Assembly: GCF_023954335.1 (NCBI RefSeq)
Contig: NZ_JAMLIE010000002.1
Span: 806,001-870,000, forward strand
Source of the DNA: Aquamicrobium sp.
GTDB taxonomy: Bacteria; Pseudomonadota; Alphaproteobacteria; Rhizobiales; Rhizobiaceae
Direction of reading: 5' to 3'
Length of the DNA: 64,000 nucleotides
The notes beneath the pieces are model-generated. The model was not told the DNA's origin, ran no database searches, and saw only the letters and a program-made list of their open reading frames with translations. Within the stretch, counting starts at the first letter, position 1. Each line of letters starts with the position of its first letter. Shown here piece by piece: positions 15,913-24,354 of the stretch. Both the position numbers and the translations under genes were made by a program.

Positions 15913-18483
15913 ATGAAGCTGCCGGTCACTCTTCTTTCGCGGCTCATGCTCGCTATCGTGCTCGTGGCGGGCGCTCTGGCGCCTGCCGTCCTTGCGGCGC
16001 AGGAAACCGATGCCGACGACCGCGCCATCTCCATCGGGCCGATGCGCGCGCCTTCGCCCGAGGTGGTGGCCGAGCAGCGCAACAGGATCACCGCCATCAT
16101 CGCCGAGGCCGGACAGCTCGAGACGCGCATGCGCGCCCATCTCGAGGACGACACGGTGCTGGTCGAGGTGCGCAACGCGCTCGACGGGCTGGCGCGCGAC
16201 CTCATCGCGGCGGGCGTCGCCTTCCGGCCGCGCCTTGCCGCCATCAACGATCGGCTGGACGAGATCGGCCCGGCGCGCGGCGCGGACGAACCGCCCGAGC
16301 CGCCGGCGCTGACCGAGGAACGCCAGAACCTGATCGCCGAGAAGGCCGAGATCAACGCGCTGCTCGGCGAGGCCGAGACGGTCTCCCTGAAGATCAACCG
16401 GCTGATCGAGGAGATCGTCCAGATCAGGCGCGATCTCTTCGCCAACACGCTGTCGCGCCGCTACGACGTGTCGATGGCCGTCAGCCCGGAAGTGCTGAAG
16501 GATTTCGCCGCCGAGAACACCAAGCTCTACAACACGCTCTCGTCGTGGCTGCGCTTCGTCTTCTCCTACAAGCTGTCCTCGGTGCTGCTGGCCACCTTCT
16601 ATGCGCTGCTGGCGGCCGGGGCGCTGCTGATCGGCGGGCGGCGGCTGTTCGGCGACATGCTGACGGTCGATCCGGCCAAGGAGGAGCCGTCCTACCTCAA
16701 CCGGCTCTCTGTCGCCTTCTGGTCGACGCTGCTGCCGTCGGCGGCGCTTGCCGTGTTCCTCGCCTCGACCTGGTTCTTCTACAGCTATTACAGCGTGCTG
16801 CGGCGCGACGTCGGCGAGATGATGGTGACGCTGTTCAACGTCATCGCCATCGTCTTCTTCGTCTACCGGCTGTCGAGCGCGGTGTTCTCGCCGCGCCTGC
16901 CCAACTGGCGGCTGGTGCCGGTGCATACGGGCGCGGCGCGGGCGCTGTTCTGGCTGGTCTGCGCCACCGCGCTCGTCACCGGCATCGATTTCGTCGCCAG
17001 CAAGATCAACCAGGTGATGGGATCGCCGCTGTCGCTGACGGTGGCCAAGAGCTTCTTCGCCACCATCCTTGTCGGCCTTCTCGTCCTCGTCATCGGGCTG
17101 GTGCGGCCCTATGTCGACGAGGCAGGCCGGCCCAAGCGCTGGCATCCGCTGTTCCGCGGGCTGCTCATCCTGCTCGGCGGCGGCACTATCCTCGCGGCGC
17201 TGCTCGGCTATATCGGGCTCGCCCGCTTCATCTCGCAGCAGATCGTCGTCACCGGCGCGATCCTGGCGACGATGTATATCGGCTATCTCTCGGCCAGCGC
17301 CATTTCCGAGGTCGGCGCCTTCGGCAAGACCAGCTTCGGCAAGGCGCTCGACAGGCGATTCCATTTCGACGAGGCGACCGAGGACCAGCTCGGCCTCGCG
17401 CTGTCGATCTGCATCAACATCCTGGTGCTGGCCATCGGCATCCCGCTGATCCTCCTGCAATGGGGCTTCCAGTGGGGCGACATCCACGCCTGGGCCTACA
17501 ATCTCGCCACAGAGGTCCGCATCGGCTCGATCTCGATCTCGCTGATCGGGATCCTGAGCGGCATCCTCGTCTTCTTCCTCGGCTATTTCGGCACGCGCGG
17601 CTTCCAGCGCTGGCTCGACGGCAAGGTGATGGCGCGCGGGCGCGTCGACATGGGCGTGCGCAACTCGATCAGCACCGCGGTCGGCTATGCCGGCATCGCG
17701 CTCGCCGCCCTGATCGGCATCTCCGCCGCCGGCATCGACCTGTCGAACCTCGCGCTCGTCGCCGGCGCGCTGTCGCTCGGCATCGGCTTCGGCCTCCAGA
17801 ACATCGTCAACAACTTCGTCTCCGGCCTGATCCTGCTCGCCGAGCGGCCGTTCAAGGTCGGCGACTGGATCGTCGCAGGCGGGGTCGAGGGCAATGTGCG
17901 CAAGATCTCCGTGCGCGCGACCGAGATCGAGACCTTCCGGCGGCAGACCGTCATCCTGCCGAATTCCGAGCTGATCAACGCCGCGGTCGGCAACTGGACG
18001 CTGCGCAACAAGCTGGGGCGCGTCGACATCCCGGTCAACGTCGCGTTCGACAACGATCCGCGCCACGTCCACTCGGTGCTGCTCGACATCGTCAACGAGC
18101 AGACGGGCATCCTGAAGAACCCGGTGCCGACGGTGGATTTTTCCGGCTTCGCCGAGAACTCGCTGAATTTCGTCATTCGCGCCGTGGTGCCGGACATCAC
18201 CGGCACGCTCGCCTTCACCAACGAGATGCGCTTCCGCATCATGGAACGGTTCCGCGAGGAGGGGATCACCCTTCCGGCCTCGGCGCGCACGGTTCAGGTC
18301 AGGACCGTCACCGAGGAAGTCGCGCCGGTGGCGGCCGAGAGCGAGGCGCGGAAGGCGCCGCCCATCGAGCGCGCGCCCGTGGAGCGGCCGAAGGACAAGC
18401 CGGCGCGGCAGGTCCCGGTGAAGGAGACGCGGCCGGCGAGCCACGTTTCCGGCGCCGAAGCGGTCGATTCGGAAGGCGCGTAA
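15913..18483 (+). CDS. Large MscS/DUF3772 mechanosensitive ion channel
   Basis: An 856-residue inner-membrane channel. Order: signal peptide (MKLPVTLLSRLMLAIVLVAG), a periplasmic helical DUF3772-type region (about residues 30-200), roughly ten membrane segments, then the MscS core with the pore-lining helix and beta domain (LALVAGALSLGIGFGLQNIV, NNFVSGLILLAERPFKVGDW). It releases solutes on hypo-osmotic shock. The tail (residues about 800-856) is Pro/Ala/Glu-rich and probably disordered. I chose ATG 15913 (GAGG just upstream) because it opens directly into the signal peptide; ATG 15850 is in frame but adds a low-quality leader. Confidence 0.92.
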   Translation: MKLPVTLLSRLMLAIVLVAGALAPAVLAAQETDADDRAISIGPMRAPSPEVVAEQRNRITAIIAEAGQLETRMRAHLEDDTVLVEVRNALDGLARDLIAAGVAFRPRLAAINDRLDEIGPARGADEPPEPPALTEERQNLIAEKAEINALLGEAETVSLKINRLIEEIVQIRRDLFANTLSRRYDVSMAVSPEVLKDFAAENTKLYNTLSSWLRFVFSYKLSSVLLATFYALLAAGALLIGGRRLFGDMLTVDPAKEEPSYLNRLSVAFWSTLLPSAALAVFLASTWFFYSYYSVLRRDVGEMMVTLFNVIAIVFFVYRLSSAVFSPRLPNWRLVPVHTGAARALFWLVCATALVTGIDFVASKINQVMGSPLSLTVAKSFFATILVGLLVLVIGLVRPYVDEAGRPKRWHPLFRGLLILLGGGTILAALLGYIGLARFISQQIVVTGAILATMYIGYLSASAISEVGAFGKTSFGKALDRRFHFDEATEDQLGLALSICINILVLAIGIPLILLQWGFQWGDIHAWAYNLATEVRIGSISISLIGILSGILVFFLGYFGTRGFQRWLDGKVMARGRVDMGVRNSISTAVGYAGIALAALIGISAAGIDLSNLALVAGALSLGIGFGLQNIVNNFVSGLILLAERPFKVGDWIVAGGVEGNVRKISVRATEIETFRRQTVILPNSELINAAVGNWTLRNKLGRVDIPVNVAFDNDPRHVHSVLLDIVNEQTGILKNPVPTVDFSGFAENSLNFVIRAVVPDITGTLAFTNEMRFRIMERFREEGITLPASARTVQVRTVTEEVAPVAAESEARKAPPIERAPVERPKDKPARQVPVKETRPASHVSGAEAVDSEGA

Positions 18484-18486
18484 AGC

Positions 18487-18521
18487 CGTTCAGTTGGCGT
18501 TCAGCTTGGAATGGCTATAAA
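18487..18521 (+). promoter_or_regulatory. Candidate activator-dependent promoter with CGTTCAG direct repeats
   Basis: CGTTCAG occurs twice at an exact 11-bp period (18487-18493 and 18498-18504), each followed by a TTGG-like tail, and a TATAAA lies at 18516-18521. Direct repeats at one helical turn next to the -35 position are typical for OmpR/PhoB-family activators. It would drive the small periplasmic gene at 18582. The regulator is unknown. Confidence 0.4.
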
Positions 18522-18532
18522 ACGACCGCAAA

Positions 18533-18546
18533 GGGACGATCGTCCC
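18533..18546. promoter_or_regulatory. Perfect 14-bp palindrome in the 5' leader
   Basis: GGGACGATCGTCCC lies between the candidate promoter (18487-18521) and the small gene at 18582. It could be a repressor site or a stem in the mRNA leader. Confidence 0.3.
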
Positions 18547-18581
18547 GGACCAACAGAGGCGGTGGAGACACCGACAGGTAG

Positions 18582-18851
18582 ATGAAGAAGTTTCTGGTTG
18601 CCATGGCCTTGACGGTTGCGATCGCCGCGCCGGCCGCCGCGTCGGCGGCGACGGTGACCAACCGCGACGACGAAGCCCACACGCTGATCGTCAGCGAGGG
18701 CGGCGAGCAGGTCGAGCTGTCGATCGGCCCCGGAGAGAGCATCGAGATCTGCCCGACCGGCTGCTTCGTCACCATGCCGAACGGCGACCGCGAGGTGCTG
18801 ACCGGCACCGAGCGGCTGGAGATCGAGGCCAGCCGCGGCAAGATATTCTGA
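18582..18851 (+). CDS. Small periplasmic protein, 89 aa
   Basis: A clear signal peptide (MKKFLVAMALTVAIAAPAAA, cleaved near ASA) precedes a mature domain of about 67 residues (TVTNRDDEAHTLIVSEGG...IEICPTGCFVTMPNGD...ASRGKIF) rich in beta strands with a CPTGC pair that may form a disulfide or bind metal. It resembles small conserved rhizobial envelope proteins without assigned role. It has its own candidate regulated promoter (18487-18521) and an intrinsic terminator (18875-18904), so it is a monocistronic unit, probably envelope-stress or nutrient regulated; that last point is inference. Confidence 0.75.
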   Translation: MKKFLVAMALTVAIAAPAAASAATVTNRDDEAHTLIVSEGGEQVELSIGPGESIEICPTGCFVTMPNGDREVLTGTERLEIEASRGKIF

Positions 18852-18874
18852 TCCCGCCATCGCGGGGGTGCACG

Positions 18875-18906
18875 GAGGCCGGGCAGGGGTGCCCGGCCTC
18901 TTCGTT
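18875..18906 (+). terminator. Intrinsic terminator
   Basis: A 10-bp perfect stem GAGGCCGGGC / GCCCGGCCTC (18875-18884 and 18891-18900), 6-nt loop, followed by TTCGTTTT. It ends the unit of the 89-residue periplasmic protein. Confidence 0.8.
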
Positions 18907-19043
18907 TTCGGCCTCCTTTCCCGCGCAATGAAACCCGCCGGCGAAACCCTGTGCCGAGCGGCGCGCGATGTCGCAAACAGGCTTCGACCATTGCCACGCC
19001 GCGCCCTATAGTCGGCCGGGCGATCAAGTCGGAGCAGGGGCCA

Positions 19044-21605
19044 ATGGCGGAATTTCCTCAACATGCGAGGGTGGTCATCGTCGGGGTGGGCGGCATTGTC
19101 GGCGCCTCGCTCGCCCATCACCTGATCGAGCGCGGCTGGGACGACATCGTCGGCATCGACAAGTCCGGCATCCCGACCGACATCGGCTCGACCGCCCACG
19201 CCTCCGATTTCTGCTACACGACCAGCCACGATTTCCTCTCCTGCTGGACGACGCTCTATTCCATCGATTTCTACGACAAGCTCGGCCATTACGATCGCGT
19301 CGGCGGGCTGGAGGTGGCGCGCGTCGGCGACGATGCGCGCATGGACGAAATCAGGCGTAAAGTGGCCTCGGCCAAGGCGTTCGGCACCCGCGCCCGGCTG
19401 ATCGAGCCGGCGGAGATCAAGGCGAAGTTCCCGCTGATCGAGGAAAGCGTCGTCCAGGGCGGGCTGTGGGACCCCGATGCCGGCCTCGTCGTGCCGCGCT
19501 CGCAGACGGTGGCCGGCAAGCTGGTCGACATGGCCGAGGCGTCGGGCAAGCTGAAGGCGTTCGCCAACACGCCGGCGACCTCGCTTCTCATCGAGGACGG
19601 CCGCATTCGCGGCGTCAAGACGGAGCGCGGCACGATCCTGGCCGAGCGCGTCGTGGTCTGCGCGGGCCTGTGGGGGCGGCTGATCGCCGAGATGGCCGGC
19701 GAGGACCTGCCGGTGATGCCCATCGACCATCCGCTGACCTTCTTCGGCCCGTATGAGGCGTTCGCCGGCACCGGCAAGGAGATCGGCTTTCCGCTCATGC
19801 GCGACCAGGGCAACTCGGCCTATATGCGCGACACCGGCGACCCGGTGACCTCGGAAGGCGGCATGATCGAATGGGGCTATTACGAGGAGACGAACCCGCG
19901 CCTCGTCCACCCGCGCGACCTTCTGGAGAAGGAGGAGGCGCGGCTGTCGCCGTCGCAGCGCGACCTCGACATGGATGAGATCCTCGCGCCGCTCGAGCGC
20001 GCCATCGAGCTGACGCCGATCCTCGGCGAGCTCGGCTATGACGAGCGCCGCTCCTTCAACGGCCTGCTGCAGGTGACGGCGGACGGCGGCCCGTCCATCG
20101 GCGAGAGCCGCAAGGTCGAGGGGCTGTGGTACGCCGTCGCCATCTGGGTCAAGGACGCGCCGGGCATGGCGAAGCTCATCGCCGACTGGATGACGGACGG
20201 GCGCACGGAGATCGACCACGCCCGCATCGACTATGCCCGCTTCTGGGACCACCAGTTCGACGCTGCCTTCGTCGAGGGTCGCTGCGGCGAGGCCGCGTGC
20301 AAGGTCTACAACCCCGCCGTCCACCCGCGCGAGCCCTATGCGACGGGGCGCGGCATCCGCCGCTCGCCGTTCCACGCGCGCGAGCAGGAGCTGGGCGGCT
20401 ATTTCATGGAGCTCGGCGGCTGGGAGCGCGCCCACGGCTACGCCGCCAACGAGCATCTGCTGGAGAAATACGGCGAGCGGGTGCCGGTGCGGGAAAACGA
20501 GTGGGACAACCGCCATTTCTGGCGCGTCTCCAACGCCGAGCATCTGGCGATGAGCGAGGATTGCGGCATCGTCAACCTGTCGCACTTCGCCGTCTACGAT
20601 ATCGAGGGGCCGGACCATGTCGCGCTGCTCGAATGGCTCTCCGCGGCGAAGATCGGCGGCGAGGGCACTATCGGGCGCGGCATCTACACCCATTTCCTCG
20701 ACGACGAGGGCATGGTGCGCGCCGACCTGACCGTGATGCGCCATGCCGACCGCTGCCGCGTCATCGACGGGGCCGACGCCGGCCCGCGCGATTTCGCCTA
20801 CATGAAGCGGGTCGTGGCCGAGAAGGGCTTCGACGTCACCATCACCGACATGACGGAGCGGCGCGTCACCATCGGCATCTGGGGGCCGAACGCGCGGGCG
20901 ACGCTGGGGAAGGTCGTCGAGGAGCCGGACGCGCTTTCGCCGGAAAACTTTCCCTTCGCCACCATCAGGCCGGTGCGCATCGCGGGCAGGGACGTCGACG
21001 CCTTCCGCATCTCCTATGTCGGCGAGCAGGGCTTCGAGCTGCACATGGCCTATGAGGACGGGCTGGCGGTGTGGGACGCGCTGCGCGCGACGGGCGTCAT
21101 GGCCTTCGGGGTCGAGACCTACGCCAATTCGCGGCGGATGGAAAAGAGCCTGCGCCTGCAGAACGCGGACCTCATCACCGAATACAACCTTTTCGAGGCC
21201 GATCTCGCCCGCCCGAAGGTCAAGGAAGCCGATTTCCGCGGCAAGGCGAAGCATCTCGAATACCGCGCGCGGGCGAACCAGCCGGCGATGCTGTGCACGC
21301 TGGTGCTGACAGACACCACCGATTCGCACGGCGTCCTGCGCTATCCGGTCGGCACCATGCCGGTGATCGACCCGGCGACGGGCGAGACGCTGGTCGACGA
21401 ACTCGGCCGGCGCTCCTACACGACCTCCGTCGCCTACGGGCCGACGCTCGGCAAGAACATCGCGCTCGCCTATCTGCCGTGGGCGTACTGCCAGGAGGGC
21501 CGCAGGCTCGCCGTCGAGTATTTCGGCGAGACCTTCCCCGCCGAGGTCGCGGCGGTCGGCTATCGCGCGCTCTACGACCCCGAGAACCTGAAGCCGCGCA
21601 GCTGA
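19044..21605 (+). CDS. FAD-dependent dimethylglycine/sarcosine dehydrogenase-like protein with GcvT domain
   Basis: An 853-residue fusion. The N-terminal half is a DAO-type flavoprotein with the FAD motif VVIVGVGGIVGASLAHHL and the STAHASDF region where relatives attach FAD to His. The C-terminal half (from about residue 440) is an aminomethyltransferase (GcvT) domain with GIWGPNARATL, YVGEQGFELHM and GPTLGKNIALAYLPW, which passes the released C1 unit to tetrahydrofolate. Relatives oxidise dimethylglycine, sarcosine or other N-methyl amines. ATG 19044 has a GGAG/GGGG region just upstream. It fits the C1 theme of this window (corrinoid methyltransferase 29-38 kb, homocysteine methyltransferase at 44 kb). 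The exact substrate is unproven. Confidence 0.85.
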   Translation: MAEFPQHARVVIVGVGGIVGASLAHHLIERGWDDIVGIDKSGIPTDIGSTAHASDFCYTTSHDFLSCWTTLYSIDFYDKLGHYDRVGGLEVARVGDDARMDEIRRKVASAKAFGTRARLIEPAEIKAKFPLIEESVVQGGLWDPDAGLVVPRSQTVAGKLVDMAEASGKLKAFANTPATSLLIEDGRIRGVKTERGTILAERVVVCAGLWGRLIAEMAGEDLPVMPIDHPLTFFGPYEAFAGTGKEIGFPLMRDQGNSAYMRDTGDPVTSEGGMIEWGYYEETNPRLVHPRDLLEKEEARLSPSQRDLDMDEILAPLERAIELTPILGELGYDERRSFNGLLQVTADGGPSIGESRKVEGLWYAVAIWVKDAPGMAKLIADWMTDGRTEIDHARIDYARFWDHQFDAAFVEGRCGEAACKVYNPAVHPREPYATGRGIRRSPFHAREQELGGYFMELGGWERAHGYAANEHLLEKYGERVPVRENEWDNRHFWRVSNAEHLAMSEDCGIVNLSHFAVYDIEGPDHVALLEWLSAAKIGGEGTIGRGIYTHFLDDEGMVRADLTVMRHADRCRVIDGADAGPRDFAYMKRVVAEKGFDVTITDMTERRVTIGIWGPNARATLGKVVEEPDALSPENFPFATIRPVRIAGRDVDAFRISYVGEQGFELHMAYEDGLAVWDALRATGVMAFGVETYANSRRMEKSLRLQNADLITEYNLFEADLARPKVKEADFRGKAKHLEYRARANQPAMLCTLVLTDTTDSHGVLRYPVGTMPVIDPATGETLVDELGRRSYTTSVAYGPTLGKNIALAYLPWAYCQEGRRLAVEYFGETFPAEVAAVGYRALYDPENLKPRS

Positions 21606-21699
21606 GGGACATAACCGGTCGCAAAAACTTGAAGGGAGAGGCGGCGGCCGCCCGGCCGTTTCGCTTTCCATCGCGCCTCGATCGCGTATCCTTTAGCCC

Positions 21700-22536
21700 A
21701 TGTCGCGCCCATGGCTTCCCCTGCCTGCGCTGCGTGCAGGCCTTCTCCTGACGGCGGCGGGCGGTTTCGCCGTCCCGGCCCTCGCCGAGCCGGTCGACGT
21801 CGAGCTGATCCTCGCGGTCGACGTCTCGCTTTCCATGTCGCCCGACGAGCTCGCCATCCAGCGCGACGGCTACGCGGCGGCGCTGACGCATGGCGAGGTG
21901 ATCCGCGCCATCGAGGACGGCATGCACGGCAGGATCGCGCTCGCCTATGTCGAATGGGCCGGCGATAGCGTCCAGCATGTCATCGTGCCGTGGACGATCA
22001 TCGCCAATGGCGAGGATGCGCGGCGCGTGGCCGAGCGTCTGACGGTCGCACCCTCCAACAGCGCGCGGCGCACCTCGATCTCCGGCGTGCTCGATTTCGC
22101 CGCCGACCTCTTCGCCGAAAGCGCCCATCGCGGCATGCGGCGGGTGGTCGACGTCTCGGGCGACGGGCCGAACAACCAGGGCGTTCCGGTGACGCAAGCG
22201 CGGGACGCGCTGGTGGCGCAGGGCGTCACGATCAACGGCCTGCCGCTGATGACGACGGGCAGGGGCTATGCCGGCCGCTTCGACCTCGCCGAGCTCGACG
22301 CCTATTACCGCGACTGCGTGATCGGCGGGCCGGGGGCGTTCATGATCCCGGTCAACGACTGGAGCCATTTCCCCGAGGCGGTGCGGCGCAAGCTGGTGCT
22401 GGAGCTGGCGGGCGGGGCCGGGGGCAGGGACGCGTTGCCCGTGCTTCGCGCCTCCGTGCAGGCCGAAGGCACGGATTGCATGATCGGCGAGAAGATGTGG
22501 CTCAACCGCTCATGGATGTGGGAAGGCGACAGGTAG
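21700..22536 (+). CDS. DUF1194 VWA-like exported protein
   Basis: A 278-residue protein with a signal peptide (LRAGLLLTAAGGFAVPALAEP) followed by a von Willebrand factor A-like fold: VELILAVDVSLSMSPDE carries the MIDAS DxSxS motif, and VVDVSGDGPNNQG is the second metal loop. DUF1194 proteins are periplasmic and of unknown function. It stands alone between the flavoprotein gene and a block of palindromic intergenic repeats. Confidence 0.88.
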   Translation: MSRPWLPLPALRAGLLLTAAGGFAVPALAEPVDVELILAVDVSLSMSPDELAIQRDGYAAALTHGEVIRAIEDGMHGRIALAYVEWAGDSVQHVIVPWTIIANGEDARRVAERLTVAPSNSARRTSISGVLDFAADLFAESAHRGMRRVVDVSGDGPNNQGVPVTQARDALVAQGVTINGLPLMTTGRGYAGRFDLAELDAYYRDCVIGGPGAFMIPVNDWSHFPEAVRRKLVLELAGGAGGRDALPVLRASVQAEGTDCMIGEKMWLNRSWMWEGDR

Positions 22537-22550
22537 CCGTTCGATTTAAA

Positions 22551-22811
22551 GCGTGTTGCGTCTTATCCGCTCTGGAGGAGCGCAATCTTCGAGCGCTTGC
22601 GCGCCGCCCCTCATCCGGCTGCCGCCACCTTCTCCCCGTAAACGGGGAGAAGAGAGCCGCCATCCTTGCTTTCGCCAATCGCAAACGTGGCAAGAGAAAT
22701 TGAGGGATTGCGGCCGGCATTCCTTCTCCCCGTTTACGGGGAGAAGGTGCCCGAAGGGCGGATGAGGGGTGGCGCAAGCGCCGCCGATGATGCGCATAAG
22801 ACGCGACACGC
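22551..22811. repeat. RIME-type nested palindromic intergenic element
   Basis: The 334-bp gap between the DUF1194 and GlxA genes is almost entirely repeat. Outer inverted arms GTGTTGCGTCTTATCCGC (22552-22569) and its near complement (22793-22810) enclose inner arms (GCGCTTGC at 22593; GGCGCAAGCG at 22771) and two CTTCTCCCCG...CGGGGAGAAG hairpins (around 22630-22652 and 22732-22746). The hairpin core with its CCCCTCATCCG flank is, from memory, typical of the rhizobial RIME1 family. A similar element is at 31126-31249. Confidence 0.8.
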
Positions 22812-22870
22812 GATAGCCGCATTCGTGCGACGCCGGACGATGCCGTCCGGCAAGATGCTCCAGTGTCGTC

Positions 22871-23884
22871 TTACGCCGCCATCAGCGGCTTGCGCTCGCC
22901 GCGCTCCTGCTGCGGCGAGCGGGCGTAGAGCTCGCGATAGCATTTCGAGAAATGCGAGGCCGAGACGAAGCCGCAGGCCACCGCGACCTCGACCACGGGC
23001 AGCGACGACTGGATCAGCAGGTGGCGGGCGCGGTCGAGCCTGATCTCCAGATAGTAGCGCGCCGGCGAGCGGCCCATCTCCTGGCTGAACAGGCGCTCGA
23101 TCTGCCGGCGCGAAAGCCCGACATGGGCGGCGATCTCGACCAGCGACAGCGGCTCGGCGAGGTTCGCCTCCATCAGCTCGATGATGGTCAACACCTTGGA
23201 GTTCTGTACGCCGAGGCGGGCGCGCAGCGGCAGGCGCTGGCGGTCAGTCGGGCTGCGGACGCGGTCGGTCAGCACCTGCTCGCAGACGCGGTTGACGATG
23301 GCGTCGCCGAAATCGTCGCCGATCAGCTTCAGCATCATGTCGAGCGCGGCGGTGCCGCCGGCGCAGGTGTAGATGTTGCCGTCGACCTCGAACAGGTCGG
23401 CATAGACGTTGGCCTTGGGGAACGCCTCGGCGAAGCCGGGCAGGTTCTCCCAGTGGATGGCGCAGCGCCGGCCCGAAAGCAGGCCGGCCTGCGCCAGCAC
23501 ATGCGCCCCGGTGCAGAGCCCGCCGATGGCGATGCCGCGATTGTGCGCCTCGCGCAGGAAGGCGAAGGCCGACTTCTCGCGATAGGCCTCGATGCCGAGG
23601 CCGGAGCAGACGATGACCATCGAGGGCCGGTCCGGGCCGGCCAGCCTGCGCCGCTCCTCCTCCAGCGAGGTGGCGACGGCGCATTCGACCCCGTTCGAGG
23701 CGCGCACCGGCCGGCCGTCGATGCTGGCGAGGCGCCAGCGATAGCCCTCGTAGCCGAGCATGCGGTTGGCCGAGCGCAGCGGCTCGAGCGCCGTTGCGAA
23801 GGCGATCATGGTGAAATCGGGCACCATGAAGAAGACGATCGAGCGTTTGACGGCGCCTGCCTCGGTCACTTTGGCCTGGGTCAC
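22871..23884 (-). CDS. GlxA/GbdR-type AraC transcriptional regulator
   Basis: A 337-residue regulator with an N-terminal DJ-1/PfpI-like (GATase1) domain (SIVFFMVPDFTMIAFATALE; ICSGLG-like VIVCSGLGIEAY; GLCTGAHVLAQAGLL) and a C-terminal AraC helix-turn-helix pair (LSLVEIAAHVGLSRRQIERL; VVEVAVACGFVSASHFSKCY). This architecture includes GbdR, the glycine-betaine/dimethylglycine sensor, and CdhR (carnitine); the name GlxA is only the family label. Given the nearby flavoprotein and the corrinoid C1 module, a role sensing a methylated amine is a reasonable inference, not shown. It is transcribed away from the LysR/DUF1127 region. Confidence 0.87.
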   Translation of the reverse strand: MTQAKVTEAGAVKRSIVFFMVPDFTMIAFATALEPLRSANRMLGYEGYRWRLASIDGRPVRASNGVECAVATSLEEERRRLAGPDRPSMVIVCSGLGIEAYREKSAFAFLREAHNRGIAIGGLCTGAHVLAQAGLLSGRRCAIHWENLPGFAEAFPKANVYADLFEVDGNIYTCAGGTAALDMMLKLIGDDFGDAIVNRVCEQVLTDRVRSPTDRQRLPLRARLGVQNSKVLTIIELMEANLAEPLSLVEIAAHVGLSRRQIERLFSQEMGRSPARYYLEIRLDRARHLLIQSSLPVVEVAVACGFVSASHFSKCYRELYARSPQQERGERKPLMAA

Positions 23885-24033
23885 TTGCGCCTCCTCCCGG
23901 ATTGACGCGGCCCGCTGACATAGGATGTCGCGATCGGCAAAGCGTCATCAGGAAAACGCTTCCTTGTCAACGGGATGGAGCGGAGGATTTTGACAAGTGG
24001 AGCAACCGGCGCGGCAAGGGGCGGGAGGCGCGC

Positions 24034-24201
24034 TCACTCCCGGCGCTTCAGCCGGTTCGGCTGCCGCTCCATCGGGTCGGGCCAGCCGATGTCCTTGCGG
24101 ATGTCGAGCGGCAGGCTCGACAGTTCGACGATGGTCGCCATCCGGCGGCGGCGGGCGCGGAAATCGCGGGCGATGCGGCTGAGCGCATTGATGATCGACA
24201 T
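24034..24201 (-). CDS. DUF1127 small Arg-rich protein, 55 aa
   Basis: MSIINALSRIARDFRARRRR followed by TIVELSSLPLDIRKDIGWP matches the DUF1127 (YjiS-like) family of very small basic proteins. Alphaproteobacterial members have been linked to RNA turnover and to phosphate and carbon metabolism. ATG 24201 has a strong AGGAGG 6 nt upstream. The leader is unusual: a 30-bp tandem duplication (24211-24270) duplicates this ribosome-binding region. It faces away from the LysR gene. Confidence 0.85.
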   Translation of the reverse strand: MSIINALSRIARDFRARRRRMATIVELSSLPLDIRKDIGWPDPMERQPNRLKRRE

Positions 24202-24210
24202 GACTGCCTC

Positions 24211-24270
24211 CTTTGTTTCGCAGGCGATGCCTGCTGGCTCCTTTGGTTCGCAGGCGATGCCTGCAGGATG
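24211..24270. repeat. Two tandem 30-bp copies in the DUF1127 leader
   Basis: The segment starting CTTTGTTTCGCAGGCGATGC (24211) is repeated 30 bp on (24241) with about three differences. Each copy carries AAAG(GAG) on the minus strand, so the ribosome-binding region of the DUF1127 gene is duplicated. Confidence 0.7.
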
Positions 24271-24315
24271 AGGCTTGACTATGGGGCCGCGCGCGTGTTC
24301 AATCAAACGAAATGG

Positions 24316-24325
24316 AATGATCATT
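24316..24325. promoter_or_regulatory. Palindrome AATGATCATT in the LysR/DUF1127 divergent gap
   Basis: A perfect 10-bp palindrome in an AT-rich patch about 30 bp upstream of the LysR-type regulator start. LysR-family proteins usually bind near their own divergent promoter; this is a candidate site only. Confidence 0.3.
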
Positions 24326-24354
24326 TTATTTAGAAATCTTGATCGAATGAAGCC

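Noticed and set aside
15070..18444. Very long minus-strand open frame (1124 codons) opposite the nitroreductase and MscS genes
   Set aside because: Composition is Arg/Asp/Gln/Ala-biased low-complexity typical of shadows; the plus strand has clear families.
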